A DNA stretch of 64,000 nucleotides from positions 62,001 through 126,000 of the forward strand of contig JAIUCV010000023.1 of assembly GCA_026724425.1 (NCBI GenBank), read 5' to 3'. The position numbers and the translations under genes are program-made. This document shows positions 1 to 11,905 of the stretch, piece after piece (the first letter of the stretch is position 1; each line of letters starts with the position of its first letter). Below the pieces are notes generated by a model, which was not told the origin of the DNA, ran no database searches, and was given only the letters and a program-made list of their open reading frames with translations. This DNA is from Erythrophleum ivorense (taxonomy: Eukaryota; Streptophyta; Magnoliopsida; Fabales; Fabaceae).

Positions 1-1110
1 TTAAGAACAAGTGTTTAATTCTATTAGTTGCTCAATCTCTCTCATAACCAATAAAATATCAATTTTAAGTTCAAACCCAAATGTGACTATACAAGGTTAG
101 TGAGTGCATCTCTACCTCACCAACAAAACCATCCATTTAATACATAAATTTTAAGTTCTTGCACAATTTAACTCAAGTTCAGTATTCAAGCTAGCTCTCT
201 CAAGCATCACTCAAGCCAACAAACAACTAATTGGTGGCCGGCCAATAAATTAAAAGCATTAAGAATAGAGTGAAATCAACATATATATGTCATTAATCAT
301 GGAAGTGGAGGAGAATCAAGTGTCAATTCATACAAGGGTTCAAAATAATCCTAGAACAAATATCTAGCTACTTATAATCAGCCATATGCTTACAAAATAC
401 TAAGAAGTTGAAGCCATAGCAAAATAAAAGAGAAGGAGAAGGAAAGGATCAGAAAAACCGATCGAAAAAGCTTCAAGTCTCTCTAAAACTTCAATCCTTA
501 GCTCCAACTACTTCCCTAATCTCCAAACCCTAGCACATAAGCTCCCCAGGCTACCCCAAAGATAGAGGATCCCTTTGTAGTTGAAATTGTGGGATATATG
601 AAGAGTTAGAGTCTGTCAAACCTCAAAACGCAGTATTTTAGTAAACTGTAGTTCGCCACAACCAACATGTGCTTCGTTACGGCAAAACAGCCTCGAGTTT
701 TCTCTAGCATCTTTGTCCAAGAATTGATCATGGCTAACATGTTAATTGGCCACGGTGAAATATTCTCTAGTTTTTCTTTCTTTCATGCAAGAATTGGCTA
801 TGACTAACATACTAATTTGGTCGCAGCTAATTAGATTCTCCCAAACAAAACTTTTAGCAAGCATCTTAACTTCAAAGGACTTATCCAATGTCATATGCAA
901 AAGTATAAAAATGCGAATGTATCAAAGATATCCTAAAATAGGATTAAAATTGCATAATTAATCTAAAAGTGAGACAATTAAGCTTAGCTATCAAAAAGGA
1001 ATATTTTCCTATTTTGAGTATGATTTATATGCAAAAGTACACTAAAAGGTATGCATAACTCAAGAAAAATGTACTGAAAAGGCATAAATTTAGAAAGGTT
1101 ATCAATGCTT
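1..1110. other. Non-coding, LTR-like DNA upstream of the first gypsy element
   Basis: No credible coding sequence is visible. The pyrimidine-rich tract at about 470-560 and the paired dyad motifs at about 646-835 are of the kind seen in the LTRs elsewhere in this window, so this may be part of a minus-strand LTR from another family. No LTR ends or target duplication could be located, and it does not match the 3' LTR at 5720-8598. The assignment is inference. Confidence 0.35.
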
Positions 1111-1114
1111 TTAG

Positions 1115-2330
1115 TTGTGCTTATGGCATTACAGAGTGATATCTGCACATAGAGAAACTGTTGAGATGCTGAGAGAAGTGCAAGAGGCCATGACTACAAT
1201 GGCCAATCATATGAGGGAACAAGTTGAGGCCTATGAAGCTACAGTAAAGGCAATAACTAATCGACTTCAAGAGCAAGTTGAGGCCTATGCAGCCACTGTT
1301 CAAATGCTGCAACAGTTACATAAGACCATGAACAAGCAAAATCAAGAAGTGCTAGTGGAGAACCGTGTTGATGCTGGTCAGAACCTTAGTATAGGACATC
1401 AAAGGGAGAATGATGACCTTTCTTTTATGTTAGCTAAGTTTAGAAAGGCTTATCCTCCATCATTCATGGGGGAATTCGACACTAAGAAGGTTGAAAGGTG
1501 GTTGATGAAACTAGAGAAAATTTTTGAAGTCATGACTTGCACCACTGAGTAAAAGGAAAAATGGGTCATCTATAAGCTAAAGGGTAAGGCTGAACACTGG
1601 TGGCAGAGTGCTTATAGATTGTTGATTTCAAGGGGATACCCTTGACTTGGGGTAGTTTCCAAGCCGCCTTTGAGGGCAAGTATTTCCCACTTTTAGTGAA
1701 AGTTGACAAAGAAGCTGAGTTTAATTTCCTTGAATAAGGAGAAATGAGTGTGGATCACTATGTAACCAAATTCATCAAATTGTCCCGTTTCTCCTCCTAC
1801 TTAAGACAGTTTGATGACGAACCATGGAAGGCTGATAAATTTGAAAAAGGTCTAAAATCATAATTGAAGGACAAGATAGTATCCCTATAAATCCATAATT
1901 TTGAGGAATTGATGGAGAAGTGTAGGGTGACGGAGAGAGCTATGATTAAAAGTAAGGCCAAAAGGAAGAAGACCATAGAGGGTAAACATGACTGGGGCAT
2001 AGAGCCTTTTAAGGGCAAAAGTAAGAAAGGAGCCAGTAGTAGTAGTGGCTCTTGGGATGGGAGACTACCCGCAAGAAATGGTTTTCAAAGAATGAGTATG
2101 GGACCCTCAAAGAGTGTAGCTAGTGTCCCACCAACTTGTGTCAAATGTGGGAAGAGCCATGATAAAGGACCATGCCTAATATGTTACAATTGATAGAAAC
2201 CTGGAGACTATGTAAGGACTTGCTCAGTGTCGAGAGAGTCAACCTCATCTGTTAAACCATCTACACAAGGAAGGGTGTTTGCATTTATGTAGCAAGAGGC
2301 TAGTAGATCTCTAAGTTTGATTTGAGGTAT
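1115..2330 (+). pseudogene. gag pseudogene of the chromovirus
   Basis: The first 145 codons (1115-1552) are open. They begin with a coiled-coil-like stretch in which a segment with QVEAY...ATV occurs twice, then enter the retrotransposon gag domain (motif YPPSFMGEFD). The gag domain continues past the stop at 1550 (WWQSAYRLL, then a tract around 1750-1860), with further in-frame stops at about 1735, 1860 and 1888. A basic Ser/Gly-rich tail leads to a zinc knuckle at about 2137-2225 whose CCHC spacing is damaged by two stops at 2192-2197. Gag would form the capsid and bind RNA; this copy cannot make a full protein. Confidence 0.85.
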
Positions 2331-2700
2331 TTTACTTGTCCATAATCATGTTATAGATGCATTATTTGACCTGGATGCAACCCACTCATTCATCTCATAT
2401 GACTGTATTAAGCATCTGGGTCTTAAAATTAGCCTGTTGCCATTTAAACTATCTATGTTCCCCCCTAATGGATATTCTATGATTACATCTGATGTATGCT
2501 TGAATTGTATTATACAATTAGATAGTCATCGTACTACCCTTGACCTGATTTATATCCCTTTGTGTAACTTTGATGTAATCATTGATATGGACTGATTGTC
2601 GACCAATGATGTGATACTTGATTGTAACCGTAAGACTATTTCCTTACCTGCAAATATACCATAAACTTGTCTTGTGACTAAGCTTCCTTGTGTGTTTGTT
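2331..2700 (+). pseudogene. Retroviral-type aspartic protease remnant
   Basis: A DxxATHSFIS motif at 2368-2397 corresponds to the active-site DTGATHSFIS of gypsy proteases, but the residues after the Asp read Leu-Asp rather than Thr/Ser-Gly. A second conserved tract follows at about 2570-2610 and is cut by a TGA at 2595-2597 where the family has Trp. The protease would process the Gag-Pol polyprotein; this one should be inactive. Confidence 0.7.
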
Positions 2701-2739
2701 GCCCAAGCCGAGAGGTCCTTTAGGTGTAGTTGCCAAGGG

Positions 2740-4105
2740 TTTCTAGTGTTCTTTTCGCTACATGTTGAGATTGATGATGGATTAGAAGATATACCTATGA
2801 TTAGGGAGTTCCCTAAGGTTTTCCTTGAGGAGTTTAGTGGACTACCTCTAGAGAGAGAGTTAGGATTCTCCATTGATTTGGTACCTAGTACAAGTCTGAT
2901 TTCTAAGGCCCCATATAGAATGGCGCCTGTTGAGTTGGTTGAGTTGAAGATTCAATCAGAAGAGTTACTTGAGAAAGGGTTTATTAGGCCAAGTGTGTCC
3001 CCGTAGGGAGCACCAATGTTGTTTGTTAAGAAAGAGGATGGTAGCCTTAGGCTTTGTATTGACTATAGGCAATTGAACTAAGTGACCATCAAGAATAAAT
3101 ACTCTTTGGCTAGAATTGATGATTTACTTTACCAATTAATTGAAGCATCGGTTTTTTTAAAGATTAATCTTAGATCAGGATATCACTAACTTAGAGTCAA
3201 GACTAAGGATGTAACTAAAACTACTTTTAGGACTCGATATGGCCAATATGAGTTTTTAGTCATGCCCTTTGGGTTAACCAATGCCCTTACCATTTTTATG
3301 GATTACATGAATAGGATCTTTAGGCCTTATTTTAACCGGTTTGTAGTAGTGTTCATTAATGACATCCTCATATACTCTAAGAGTAGTGAAGAGCATCTTA
3401 AGATAGTTCTTCAAACCTTAAGGGAGCACCAATTGTATGCTAAGTTGAGCAAATGTGAGTTTTGGTTGCGAGAGGTTAAATTCCTAGGCCACGTGATATT
3501 CGAACAAAGGGTAATGGTAGATTCTAGTAAGGTAGAAGCAATACTAAATTGGGAGAGACCAAAGACGGTGACTAAAATTTATAGCTTCATAGGTCTAGCT
3601 GGGTACTATAGAAGATTCATTAAGAGATTTTCTCAGTTAGCCATGCCTTTGACTAAGTTGACTAGAAATGACCAACTGTTTATCTGGGATTCCAAATATG
3701 AGAATGCCTTTCAAGAACTTAAAGATAAGCTAACTATTGCACTTGTATTAGTGGTCCCTGACCCTAACGAAAACCTTACGATCTATAGTGACACATCTAA
3801 GAAGGGATTAGGGTGTGTTTTAATGCAATAAGGTAGGGTGATAGCCTATACTTCTAGGTAACTTAGATCCTATGAGAAAAATTATCCCACCCAAGACATA
3901 GAGTTAGTAGCTATGACTTTTGTCTTAAGATTTGGAGGCACTATCTCTATGGTGCACAATTTAAGGTGTATAGTAACCATAAGAGTTTAAAGTACTTATT
4001 TGACTAAAAGGAGTTAAACATAAGGCAAAGAAGGTGGATAGAGTTTCTTAAAGATTATAACTTCTCCTTAAAGTATCCTCTAGGAAAGGCAAATGTTGCT
4101 GCTGA
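2740..4105 (+). pseudogene. Reverse transcriptase and RNase H remnant
   Basis: Conserved gypsy RT blocks are readable in order: EFPKVF, LPLERE, APYRMAPVE, LRLCIDYRQLN, RTRYGQYEFLVMPFGL and VVVFINDILIYSK. The catalytic FIDD is FIND (Asn codon at 3358-3360), which removes one metal-binding Asp. The RNase H part follows (YSDTSKKGLGCVLMQ at about 3783-3830, and a damaged ADALSRK at about 4102-4122). Stops at about 3004, 3079, 3187, 3829 and 3859 and a frameshift near 3930 break the frame. Most stops replace Gln or Trp codons, as expected from decay of methylated cytosines. Confidence 0.88.
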
Positions 4106-5695
4106 CGCCTTGAGTAGGAAATCCATTCATATGGCAATGATGATGCTTAGAGAGAAAAAGTTAATTAAGGAATTGAGGGATTTGAATTTGTCCATTTCAG
4201 TACATCCTAGTAGCCTTCTTTTAGGAGAATTGAGGATAGAAAATGACTTTAGGAAGAGAATTAAAGAGGCTCAAGAGCTAGATGAACATTTGAGAAGAAT
4301 TAGACAGCAGTTAGGGACTAGAAAGGTCAGAGATTTTGACCTATCAGTGGATGGTTTAGTGAGGTACTAGGGTAGAGTATGCATACCCAAGGATGAAGAG
4401 TTGAGAAATATAGTGTTGTTAGAAGCTTATAAAAGTAGGTATACCATTCATCCGGGTACCACTAAGATATATATGCATCTTAAGAAGAGTTTTTGGTGGC
4501 CTAGGATGAAGTCAAACATAGCTGAGTTTGTTGCTAAATGTCTAGTTTGTTAAAGGGTTAAGATTGAACGCTAAAGACTCGCAGGTTTGTTGCACCCTTT
4601 AAAGATTCCAGAATGAAAATGGGATAGCATATCTATGGATTTTGTGATGGGTCTACCTAGGACATCCTTGGGTTATGATACTATTTGGGTAATTATAGAT
4701 AGATTGACGAAATCTACCCACTTTCTGCCTATTAGAGCCACTTATCCTCTAGATAGACTAGCCCAATTGTATGTTTGTGAGATTGTGAGATTACATGGTG
4801 TCCCTAATAGTGTTGTGTTAGATATAGACCTAAGGTTCACATCAAAATTTTAGTGATCTCTACAAGAAGCTTTAGGCACTAGTCTCAATTTTAGCACTGC
4901 CTATCATCCTCAATCAGATGGATAGACTATGAGGACCATTTAGACCTTTGAGGACATGCTTAGTGCTAGTGTACTGGAGTTAAAGGAAAACTGGGATGTG
5001 TACTTACCTTTAGTTGAGTTTGCCTATAATAATAGTTATCATTCTAGTATTTAGATGGTACCATTTAAGGCACTTTATGGAAGAAAGTGCAAATTGCCTT
5101 TATGTTGGGTAGAGCTTGGTGAGAGGAGTCTCTTAGGTCTAGACATAGTAGACCAAACCACCCGTCAAATAGAACTCATTAGGGAAAAAGTTGTTGGTTG
5201 CCCACAGTAGGCAGAAGATCTATGCTAATAAGATAAGGAAACCCTTAGAATTTGAGGTAGGAGCATATGTTCCTTAAGGTTACTCTGGTGACGAGTGTAG
5301 GATGGTCTATTAGGACAAGAAAGCTTAGTCCTCGTTAACTTGGTCCTTTCCAAATCTTTAAGAGGATAGGACCCGTGGCCTATGAAGTTGCTTTACCTCC
5401 AAACTAGGCCAAATTACATGATGTGTTCCATGTATCCCAATTGAAAAAATATCACTCGAACCCTTCACATGTCATTGTACATGAAAATGTGCATCTACAA
5501 GATGATTTGTCTTATGTGGTTAAGCTAGAAAGGATTATGGACTCAAAATTCAAACAACTATGTAATAAGGACATCCTCCTGGTAAAGGTGGTATAGAAGG
5601 GACTTATTTTGGATGAAGCAACTTGGGAGACAAAGCAAGTAATGAAGAAAGATTATCATACATTATTTGAGTAAGGTATATCTAATTTTAAGGAC
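4106..5695 (+). pseudogene. Integrase and C-terminal chromodomain remnant
   Basis: After a linker (4110-4370) the HHCC zinc-binding region lies at about 4445-4560 (HPGTTKIYMHLKKSFWWP). The catalytic core follows at 4620-5090 (MDFVMGLPRTS, then LDIDLRFTS where the family has SDRDxRFTS, then TLEDML). A chromodomain-like C-terminus at about 5500-5670 carries the motif LDEATWE. In-frame stops occur at about 4552, 4852, 4923, 4939, 5053 and 5594. Integrase joins the cDNA to the chromosome, and the chromodomain of this class is known to guide insertion to heterochromatin. This copy is dead. Confidence 0.85.
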
Positions 5696-5703
5696 AAAAT
5701 TTT

Positions 5704-5719
5704 TAAAAAGAGTGGAGAA
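5704..5719 (+). other. Polypurine tract of the chromovirus
   Basis: A purine run immediately precedes the TG that opens the 3' LTR. This is where plus-strand DNA synthesis is primed in LTR retroelements, so it supports the LTR start at 5720. Confidence 0.7.
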
Positions 5720-8598
5720 TGTAACATCCTAAAATTAATAAAGGTATTAATCGTGGATTTAAACTAATTAAGAATAATTATTACAGAATAATTAGGCATA
5801 CTATGTGAATAAGAGTTTATAGAAAACTAAATAATTAATGCAGGTTTAAGATTCAATTAGGTTAAAACTTAATTTAGGCTATAATTAATTTAAGTAGGTC
5901 ATGGATAAAGACTAGTGGAGACCCAATAATTTTAGGTATAAACCTAACTTCCTATTATGAGACTTGGCCCAAAAGAGACAACCTACTAATGACCCAATCT
6001 AGTTTAGTGAATTAGAAGCCTAAAACTATACTAAAATGCTAGAAATTTTGTAGCCCAATCCCTAAGGTCTAGCTTAACAAGCAAAATCTGAACTCCAAAT
6101 GAACTTAGGCCCATAGATCAACCCACAACCCAACTTAAACCCTAAACCCTCATCATCCCCCTCCCTATTCTACAGAAAAGAAACACAAGAGGCAAAACAA
6201 TTTTTGGAGGTTTCAAAGAGAGCTAGGGTTTTCCACACATTCTCATTATTTGCCACTTCTATAGTCAAAACTAACTAAGGTAGCTGTTATATAACTTAAT
6301 CCTCTCCTTTTTCTCTTCAATTTGACCTGATTGGTTTCTTATTTGGAGCATTTTCACCACACCCAAAATCTGAAATATGTTTTTTGGTGTTTTCTTAGAG
6401 GATTTTCAGAGATTGAGGCTAGAGGTGTTATTAGGTAAGTATTTCCTTCTCAATTTAATATAGTTTCTACTGGTTTAAGACCCTTATAGTTGACTTGTGG
6501 TATGGGTATTAATTTTGCACGAATTTGTTTAGGATTTAAGGTGATATTCTAAAGTTACTGGTGTGGGAACAATTAAATTTGAAAATAGAGACTTGTAGTG
6601 GCTGGGTAAGTGTTCTCTAGGTATCCATTAGTATTTTAATTCTTTGGGTACCTATTTGCTGTTGTAAGTGACAATGTAGAGTAGTAATCTTCTGATATTG
6701 TGGTTATAGGGGGATTTTGGTACTGCTGGTAGCTTTTTAAATTGTTTACAAAGAGGTAACTGGGGTTATTGTTAATCCATGCATATATCTATTTTAATTT
6801 TATATTTATTGTACATGTATGATTTTGAATACTAAATAAATTGGTTATCTATCTGTTATATTATGATTAGACCTTATGAGTCCATAGTAGAGCTGTGGTG
6901 CAGCTGCCACTCTTGCATGTGCTTCAATCAGGCACCAGGTTATGATCAAACCCTAAATGCACTGAGCCTTAGTTGTGCTTATTAGGGAGTAGGTACCGTG
7001 GATGGGCCCCTCCCAGTGTTATAGACCTTTAACATATAGAATTGTGATTGCTAATATAAAATAGTATTAACTGATAGCCTAATTATTTCATTTACTAATA
7101 TGATTGATATGATTTCTGATGTTCATCTTAATTCATGCATATATGTTAATTAAATTAGAATATATAAATGGAATTTGCCTTTGGTTACTGAGATTTGCAT
7201 CTCACTCCATTTCATGGGCTAACTATTTTAGGTAAAAGTCCTTCGGGTAAGGATAAAAGGAAGTAAGTGGATGAAAATCTATGAGCTCCAACCATGTGTG
7301 GAGAAGGCTACACTTGCACGGATTTGAGTAGAGTAGATGCTAAATTTTATATTTCTTCTTGTATAACATCATCATGTAATCATGTTACTAAGTGTAGGAG
7401 TTTGTATTTTGATTACTTAGAATGTATCTATCGAAGAGCTAGGCCTTACATTAAATTGGTATTGGATGTATGAACTTATAACATCTTATATAAACTTTGT
7501 TGATCTTATGATATAGTTTACTATTTGGAAATGTAATCATGTGATACATTAAATGTTGACTTGAATTAGTAGTGTATGGAACCTCTAATGGAATATATAT
7601 TTGAATGATAATTGTTAGTAGTTTATGAATCATTTCTGTCATTAATCAATGAACTTGCTGATATATGGTAGTTAGATGAGTAGAAATTAACACTTAAATC
7701 TTGAATTGGTAATGATAGATAAGTTGGATAAATTAGGTAGATGAAAGCTATTGGTGCCACACAAATTAAGGTAAAGTGGCCTTTGAGTGTTACTAAAGGG
7801 AGAGTTAGAGTGTATAGGATGAAACTTAGGAAGAATTAGTGCAGATGAGGGTCAAGCCACAGCCAAGAAAAGCTTAACAGCGGCTAGGAGAGTGACAAAA
7901 GTAAGGAGCGCTGCGGCGCGAGGTGTCTCACTACGGTGCAAAGCAAAAAGTTTTAGGGAAGGTAACAAAGAGCAACCTCACCGCGGCATAAAATTTTTAG
8001 CCGCAGTGCTAGTCGAGGAAGTCAGGGAATGGGCATTCTAGTAGCTAGTTTAGTCATGACACAGATATAGCTGTTGCAACGAGAATTAGGAAATTTGCTA
8101 CAGTAGGTTTTAAGATGTTTTCCGCCACCACAAGATCTACGAAAATGTGAGAAGTTGAACCCGAGAGCAACTTCACCACAGTGCAAAAATCTTAGGCTAC
8201 AGCGTAAGATGTGAAACTTGGTTTTTAGGTTCCAATAACCAACTTAGCCCTAACAAGGAAGGTCTAAGTTGTGGCGAAAGTTCCCAAACTCTTATTTTTG
8301 ACTTAAAGACCTTAAGATTCGCTATGATAATGTTGTGCAATGATTTAGGAATATTTATAAGAGGTTTTTGTGAGTTAAAATTAGTAGCAAGATGAATCAA
8401 AGGTCTTAAATGATAATTATAATTACTTGTAAATTTGGTTAATTGTGATTGCTTAGCTAATGATCCTAATGATATCAAGATTCAAATTTTCCCACTTTCT
8501 CCTATTTTAATTAATTATAATGTTGTTAGACCTTAATTTATGATTACTAATCCTGCTCTTAGGCCTAATCACTGTAATTAAGAATTACGATCATTACA
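5720..8598 (+). repeat. 3' LTR of the chromovirus (about 2.88 kb)
   Basis: It opens with TGTAACATCC directly after the polypurine tract and ends near TTACA at 8598. It aligns along its length with the reverse complement of the solo LTR at 50488-53191; the clearest shared block is 6871-7030 against 51835-51990 reversed. The end is set by that alignment and could be off by 2 bp. The LTR supplies the element's promoter and polyadenylation signal. CpG sites are largely decayed compared with the solo copy, so this is the older copy. Confidence 0.85.
7905..8205 (+). repeat. Paired-dyad motif array in the LTR (decayed copy)
   Basis: Dyad-like 10-mers of the type YRYYRYRRYR occur in pairs about 20 bp apart (for example GCTGCGGCGC with CACTACGGTG, and CACCGCGGCA with GCCGCAGTGC). 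The array corresponds to the GC-rich array at 50715-51018 in the solo LTR. Function unknown. Confidence 0.6.
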
Positions 8599-8727
8599 CA
8601 TATATCCATTCAATGTTATTTGAGATTGTGATAGTTGGAGAGAAAAAAAAATTATTAGTTGTCTTGCTATTTCTATTAGTTAAAATTTATAATTCTTCTT
8701 AATTAAATATATTATATATGTCTTGTT
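8599..8727. other. Short AT-rich spacer
   Basis: Non-coding AT-rich DNA between the chromovirus LTR and the LINE insertion site. Nothing else is seen. Confidence 0.5.
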
Positions 8728-8744
8728 TTTAGATTTAAGTAATA
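8728..8744. repeat. Candidate LINE target-site duplication, left copy
   Basis: This 17-bp stretch matches 17421-17437 at 14 of 17 positions, including a perfect 10-bp core TTAAGTAATA. The two copies flank the LINE exactly at its (TTG)n-type 3' tail and beyond its 5' end, as expected for target-primed insertion. Confidence 0.5.
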
Positions 8745-8889
8745 CTACAACAACAACATAAGCCTTTTCCCATTAGCTGAAGTTAGTTATGTGGATTAAA
8801 TGACACCATAAAATTCTATCGTGAATCATATTGTTAAACAAACAATTCATGTATAGATCTTTCTTAATAGTTTCACCTATAGTTTTTCT

Positions 8890-9702
8890 TGATTTTCTTC
8901 TACCTCTAACTATTTAACTACTCTTTATCTGATCTACTTTCCTTATTGAAACCCTTGTAGATCTTTTTTACAGATGTCCAAACTATCTAAGGTACGATTC
9001 TACAATCTTTTTCATAATAGGTGTGACATCCACTTTCTCTCTAATGCATTTATTTCTAATTTTATCTTATCTAGTATGTCTACTAATTTAACGCAATATT
9101 TTTATCTTTGCAATAATGAGCTTACTCTCTTGTTGGCTTTTTATTGCCTAACACTCAATCCCATACAACATTGCAAATTTTATTATTGTGCGGTAAAATT
9201 TATTCTTAAACTTAAGTGAAACTCTTCAATCACAAATAATACTTGAAGCACTCATCCATTTCATCTACCCTACTTGAATCTTATAATTTACATCTTCTTT
9301 TATTTTCTCGTCACGTTGTATGATAGACCTAAGATACTTAAACCGTGTGACTTATAGTATGGTGTGCTTTTTAATTTTCATTTTTATGCTAGAATTAGTA
9401 TGTCTCTTACTAAACTTATATTCTATGTACTTTATTTTACTTCTACTTAAATAGAATTCATATGCCTACAAAGTTAGTCTTTACATCTCTAACTTCTTAT
9501 TTTCTTCCCTCGACTCTCCAACTAAATTATATCATCTACAAAAGGTATGCATTGTGACACCAGTCTTTGGATATGTTCAATGAGCATATCCAAGACTAAA
9601 GTAAAAAGATAAATATTCAAAGCTGACATTTAATGCAAAATAATAGTTATCAAAAAATTATTTGTGAACCTACCTTTTGTTTTCACATTACTTGTAACCC
9701 CA
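8890..9702 (-). pseudogene. C-terminal part of the LINE ORF2 protein, remnant
   Basis: The minus-strand reading recalls the conserved tail of plant LINE polyproteins: a LYGIECW-like block near 9170, an RWI/RKD-like block near 9080-9060 and a YLRWFGHL-like block near 8990. Frames change several times. Its reappearance on this side of the LTR element confirms that one LINE was split in two. Confidence 0.7.
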
Positions 9703-9707
9703 TTATA
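9703..9707. repeat. 5-bp target-site duplication TTATA (left)
   Basis: TTATA lies directly before TGTAACGTCT and recurs at 15230-15234 directly after GGTGTTACA. A 5-bp duplication with TG...CA ends is the signature of LTR-element integration. Confidence 0.85.
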
Positions 9708-10350
9708 TGTAACGTCTGATTTTTCGTAAAATACTGAAATGAGTCAGTTTTCAAATCAAGTCTCCTGAGATGAGTGATTCAAGGCCAAATAAAATTTGGA
9801 TAAAATTTTAAATAATAGAAAATGAGGATTTGAGCCTTGAGTTGCCCAGAAACCGAGGTCAAAGTGATTCAAAAAATTTACTGAAAGGCTAGTGACATTT
9901 TCATAAATAAGTACAATTTTGGATAAGCACCTAGGAGGGCTTTTTAAATGGAAAATTTGAGTTTTTCAAGGTTCTCAAAGGCCCCAAAAACCATGGGAAG
10001 CCTCGGGACCGGTAAAGCCGCTCTAGTGTACTCTTTCTAACGTCGATTGACCTAAACTTTGATCGGTTCGTTCGAGAAGGTTTTAGCTCCGATTTGAGTG
10101 ATTCCAAAGGCATTGTATTAAATTGGGAATCTAAATTTTATGATAAAAAAGATGATTCTAAAAAAGGAGCTAAAACGAAGCTAATCGAAAATGCCATTGC
10201 GAAGGGTGAAATTGAAAATAATTTTAAAAAGGAAGCTTCTTTCTTCTTCTTTATATGCCATGTTCTTTCTCTCCTCTTTAAGACCAACTTAATTCTGCCA
10301 AAAACCAGAGGAAAAGCTGCCCTTCTTAAGCACACAAGAGGAGGAAGATT
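9708..10350 (+). repeat. 5' LTR segment, truncated at its 3' side
   Basis: The segment matches the copy starting at 54031, including a shared block around 9795-9850 against 54105-54165. It stops at about 10350, where RNase H coding sequence begins without any LTR end or primer-binding site. Confidence 0.75.
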
Positions 10351-11905
10351 TTAGAGGTTCATTCAGGGCTTTTCTCAGATAGTAATGCCACTGACCAGGC
10401 TTACTAGAAAGAATGTATCGTTCGTGTGGAATGAGAAATGTGAGAGTAGTTTTCAGGAGTTGAAGCACAAGTTAACCATGACCCCATTTTTAGTACTCAC
10501 TGACCCTAAAGAAACTTTTGTAGTATATAGTGATGCCTCTAAGAAAGGGTTAGGATGTGTACTTATGCAGAAAGGCCGAGTGGTAGCTTATGCTTATAAA
10601 CAGTTGAAACCTCATAAAGAAAACTACCCCACACACGACCTAGAATTAGCTGCAGTAGTGTTTGCTTTGAAAATATGGAGACACTACTTATATGGGTAGC
10701 ATAGAAATTTATAGTAACCACAAAAGCCTCAAATATTTATTTGAACAGAAATAGCTAAATATGAGGAAATAGAGATTGTTAGAATTTTTGAAAGATTATG
10801 ATTTCACATTGAAATACCATCCTAGTAAGGCTAATGTGGTAGCTGATGCCCTAAGTAGGAAATTCATACACATGCCCTGTATGATGATCGGAGAGCATGA
10901 ACTGATTAAGAGATTTAGAAACATGAGTCTCTCCTGCGAGTTGTATTCAAGTAAGCTATTAATGAGTGAAACCCGAATAGAAAATGACCTGAGGGATCAG
11001 ATAAGAGAAGCTTAGTAGACAGATGACCATGTAAGTAAGATTAGAGCCCAGATAGCCCAGGGTAGTATTCAGAAGTTCAATCTATCTGAGGAAGATATAG
11101 TGAGATACAAGGATAGGCTGTATGTGCCTAGAAACACAGAAATAAGAAAGAAAATATTAGATGAGACACATAAGAGTAAGTATACCATTCATCCAGGCAG
11201 TAACAAAATGTACCAGGATTTAAAGAAAATGTTTTGGTGACCTGGAATGAAAACAGATATAGCAGAGTATATCTCCTGATGTTTAGTATGTTAGAGAGTA
11301 AAAATAGAACACTAGAAACTAGTTGGGTTACTTTAGCCCTTTAATATCCCAGAGTGGGAATGAGATAGCATAGCTATGGATTTTGTCATGAGTTTACCTA
11401 GGACATCATCGGGGTATAATGCAATATGGTTAATAGTAGATAGGTTAACAAAGTCAGCACATTTCTTACCTATGAAAGCCATATATACCCTAGATAAGTT
11501 AGCCCAACTGTATATTAGGGAGATAGTTAGACTGCATAGTGTGCCTAAAAGTATAGTATCAAATAGAGATCCCAGATTCATATTGAATTTCTAGAGAACA
11601 TTACAGGATGCTCTAAGTACTAGGCTTAGGTTTAGCATGGCCTATCACCCTCAGATGGATGGACAGACGGAGAGAACCATCCAAACTCTAGAGGACATGT
11701 TAAGGGCATGTGTTTTAAAAATGAAAGGAAATTGGGATACATACTTGCCTCTAACGGAGTTTGCCTACAATAATAGTTATCATACAAGTATACAGATGGC
11801 ACCATATGAAGCATTGTATGGGAGAAAGTGTAGATCCCCAATGTGTTGGGTTGAGTTAGGAGAAACAGAAATGCTATTACAAAGGGCAAAAGTGGAAATA
11901 AATGG
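10351..11905 (+). pseudogene. Gypsy RNase H and integrase fragment inside LTR sequence
   Basis: The fragment enters at the RRFI block that normally follows YY at the end of the RT connection. RNase H is well kept: YSDASKKGLG (about 10530), HDLELAA (about 10636) and ADALSR (about 10840) retain the catalytic Asp, Glu and Asp. Integrase follows with HPGSNKMY (about 11190) and MDFVMSLPRTS (11376). The SDRDPRF motif reads SNRDPRF (about 11558-11578), replacing a catalytic Asp. Stops occur at about 10697, 10751, 11014-11019, 11238, 11278 and 11592. The sequence passes into LTR DNA around 11890-11920. It is less decayed than the chromovirus at 1115-5719. Confidence 0.85.

Larger units (their letters stand above)
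1115..8598 (+). mobile_element. Decayed Ty3/gypsy chromovirus (Tekay/Del-like) lacking its 5' LTR
   Basis: The order is gag, protease, reverse transcriptase, RNase H, integrase, chromodomain, then a long 3' LTR; this order with a chromodomain defines chromoviruses, and LTRs near 3 kb suggest the Tekay/Del clade. Every reading frame is broken by stops. A weak primer-binding-site-like stretch (about 1123-1138, resembling the tRNA-Met type) precedes gag, but the sequence before it does not match the 3' LTR. The 5' LTR was therefore deleted or replaced by other repeat DNA. The element cannot be autonomous. Confidence 0.9.

Noticed and set aside
1121..1312. Minus-strand frame opposite the gag coiled-coil region
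   Set aside because: It is antisense to a recognisable gag domain.
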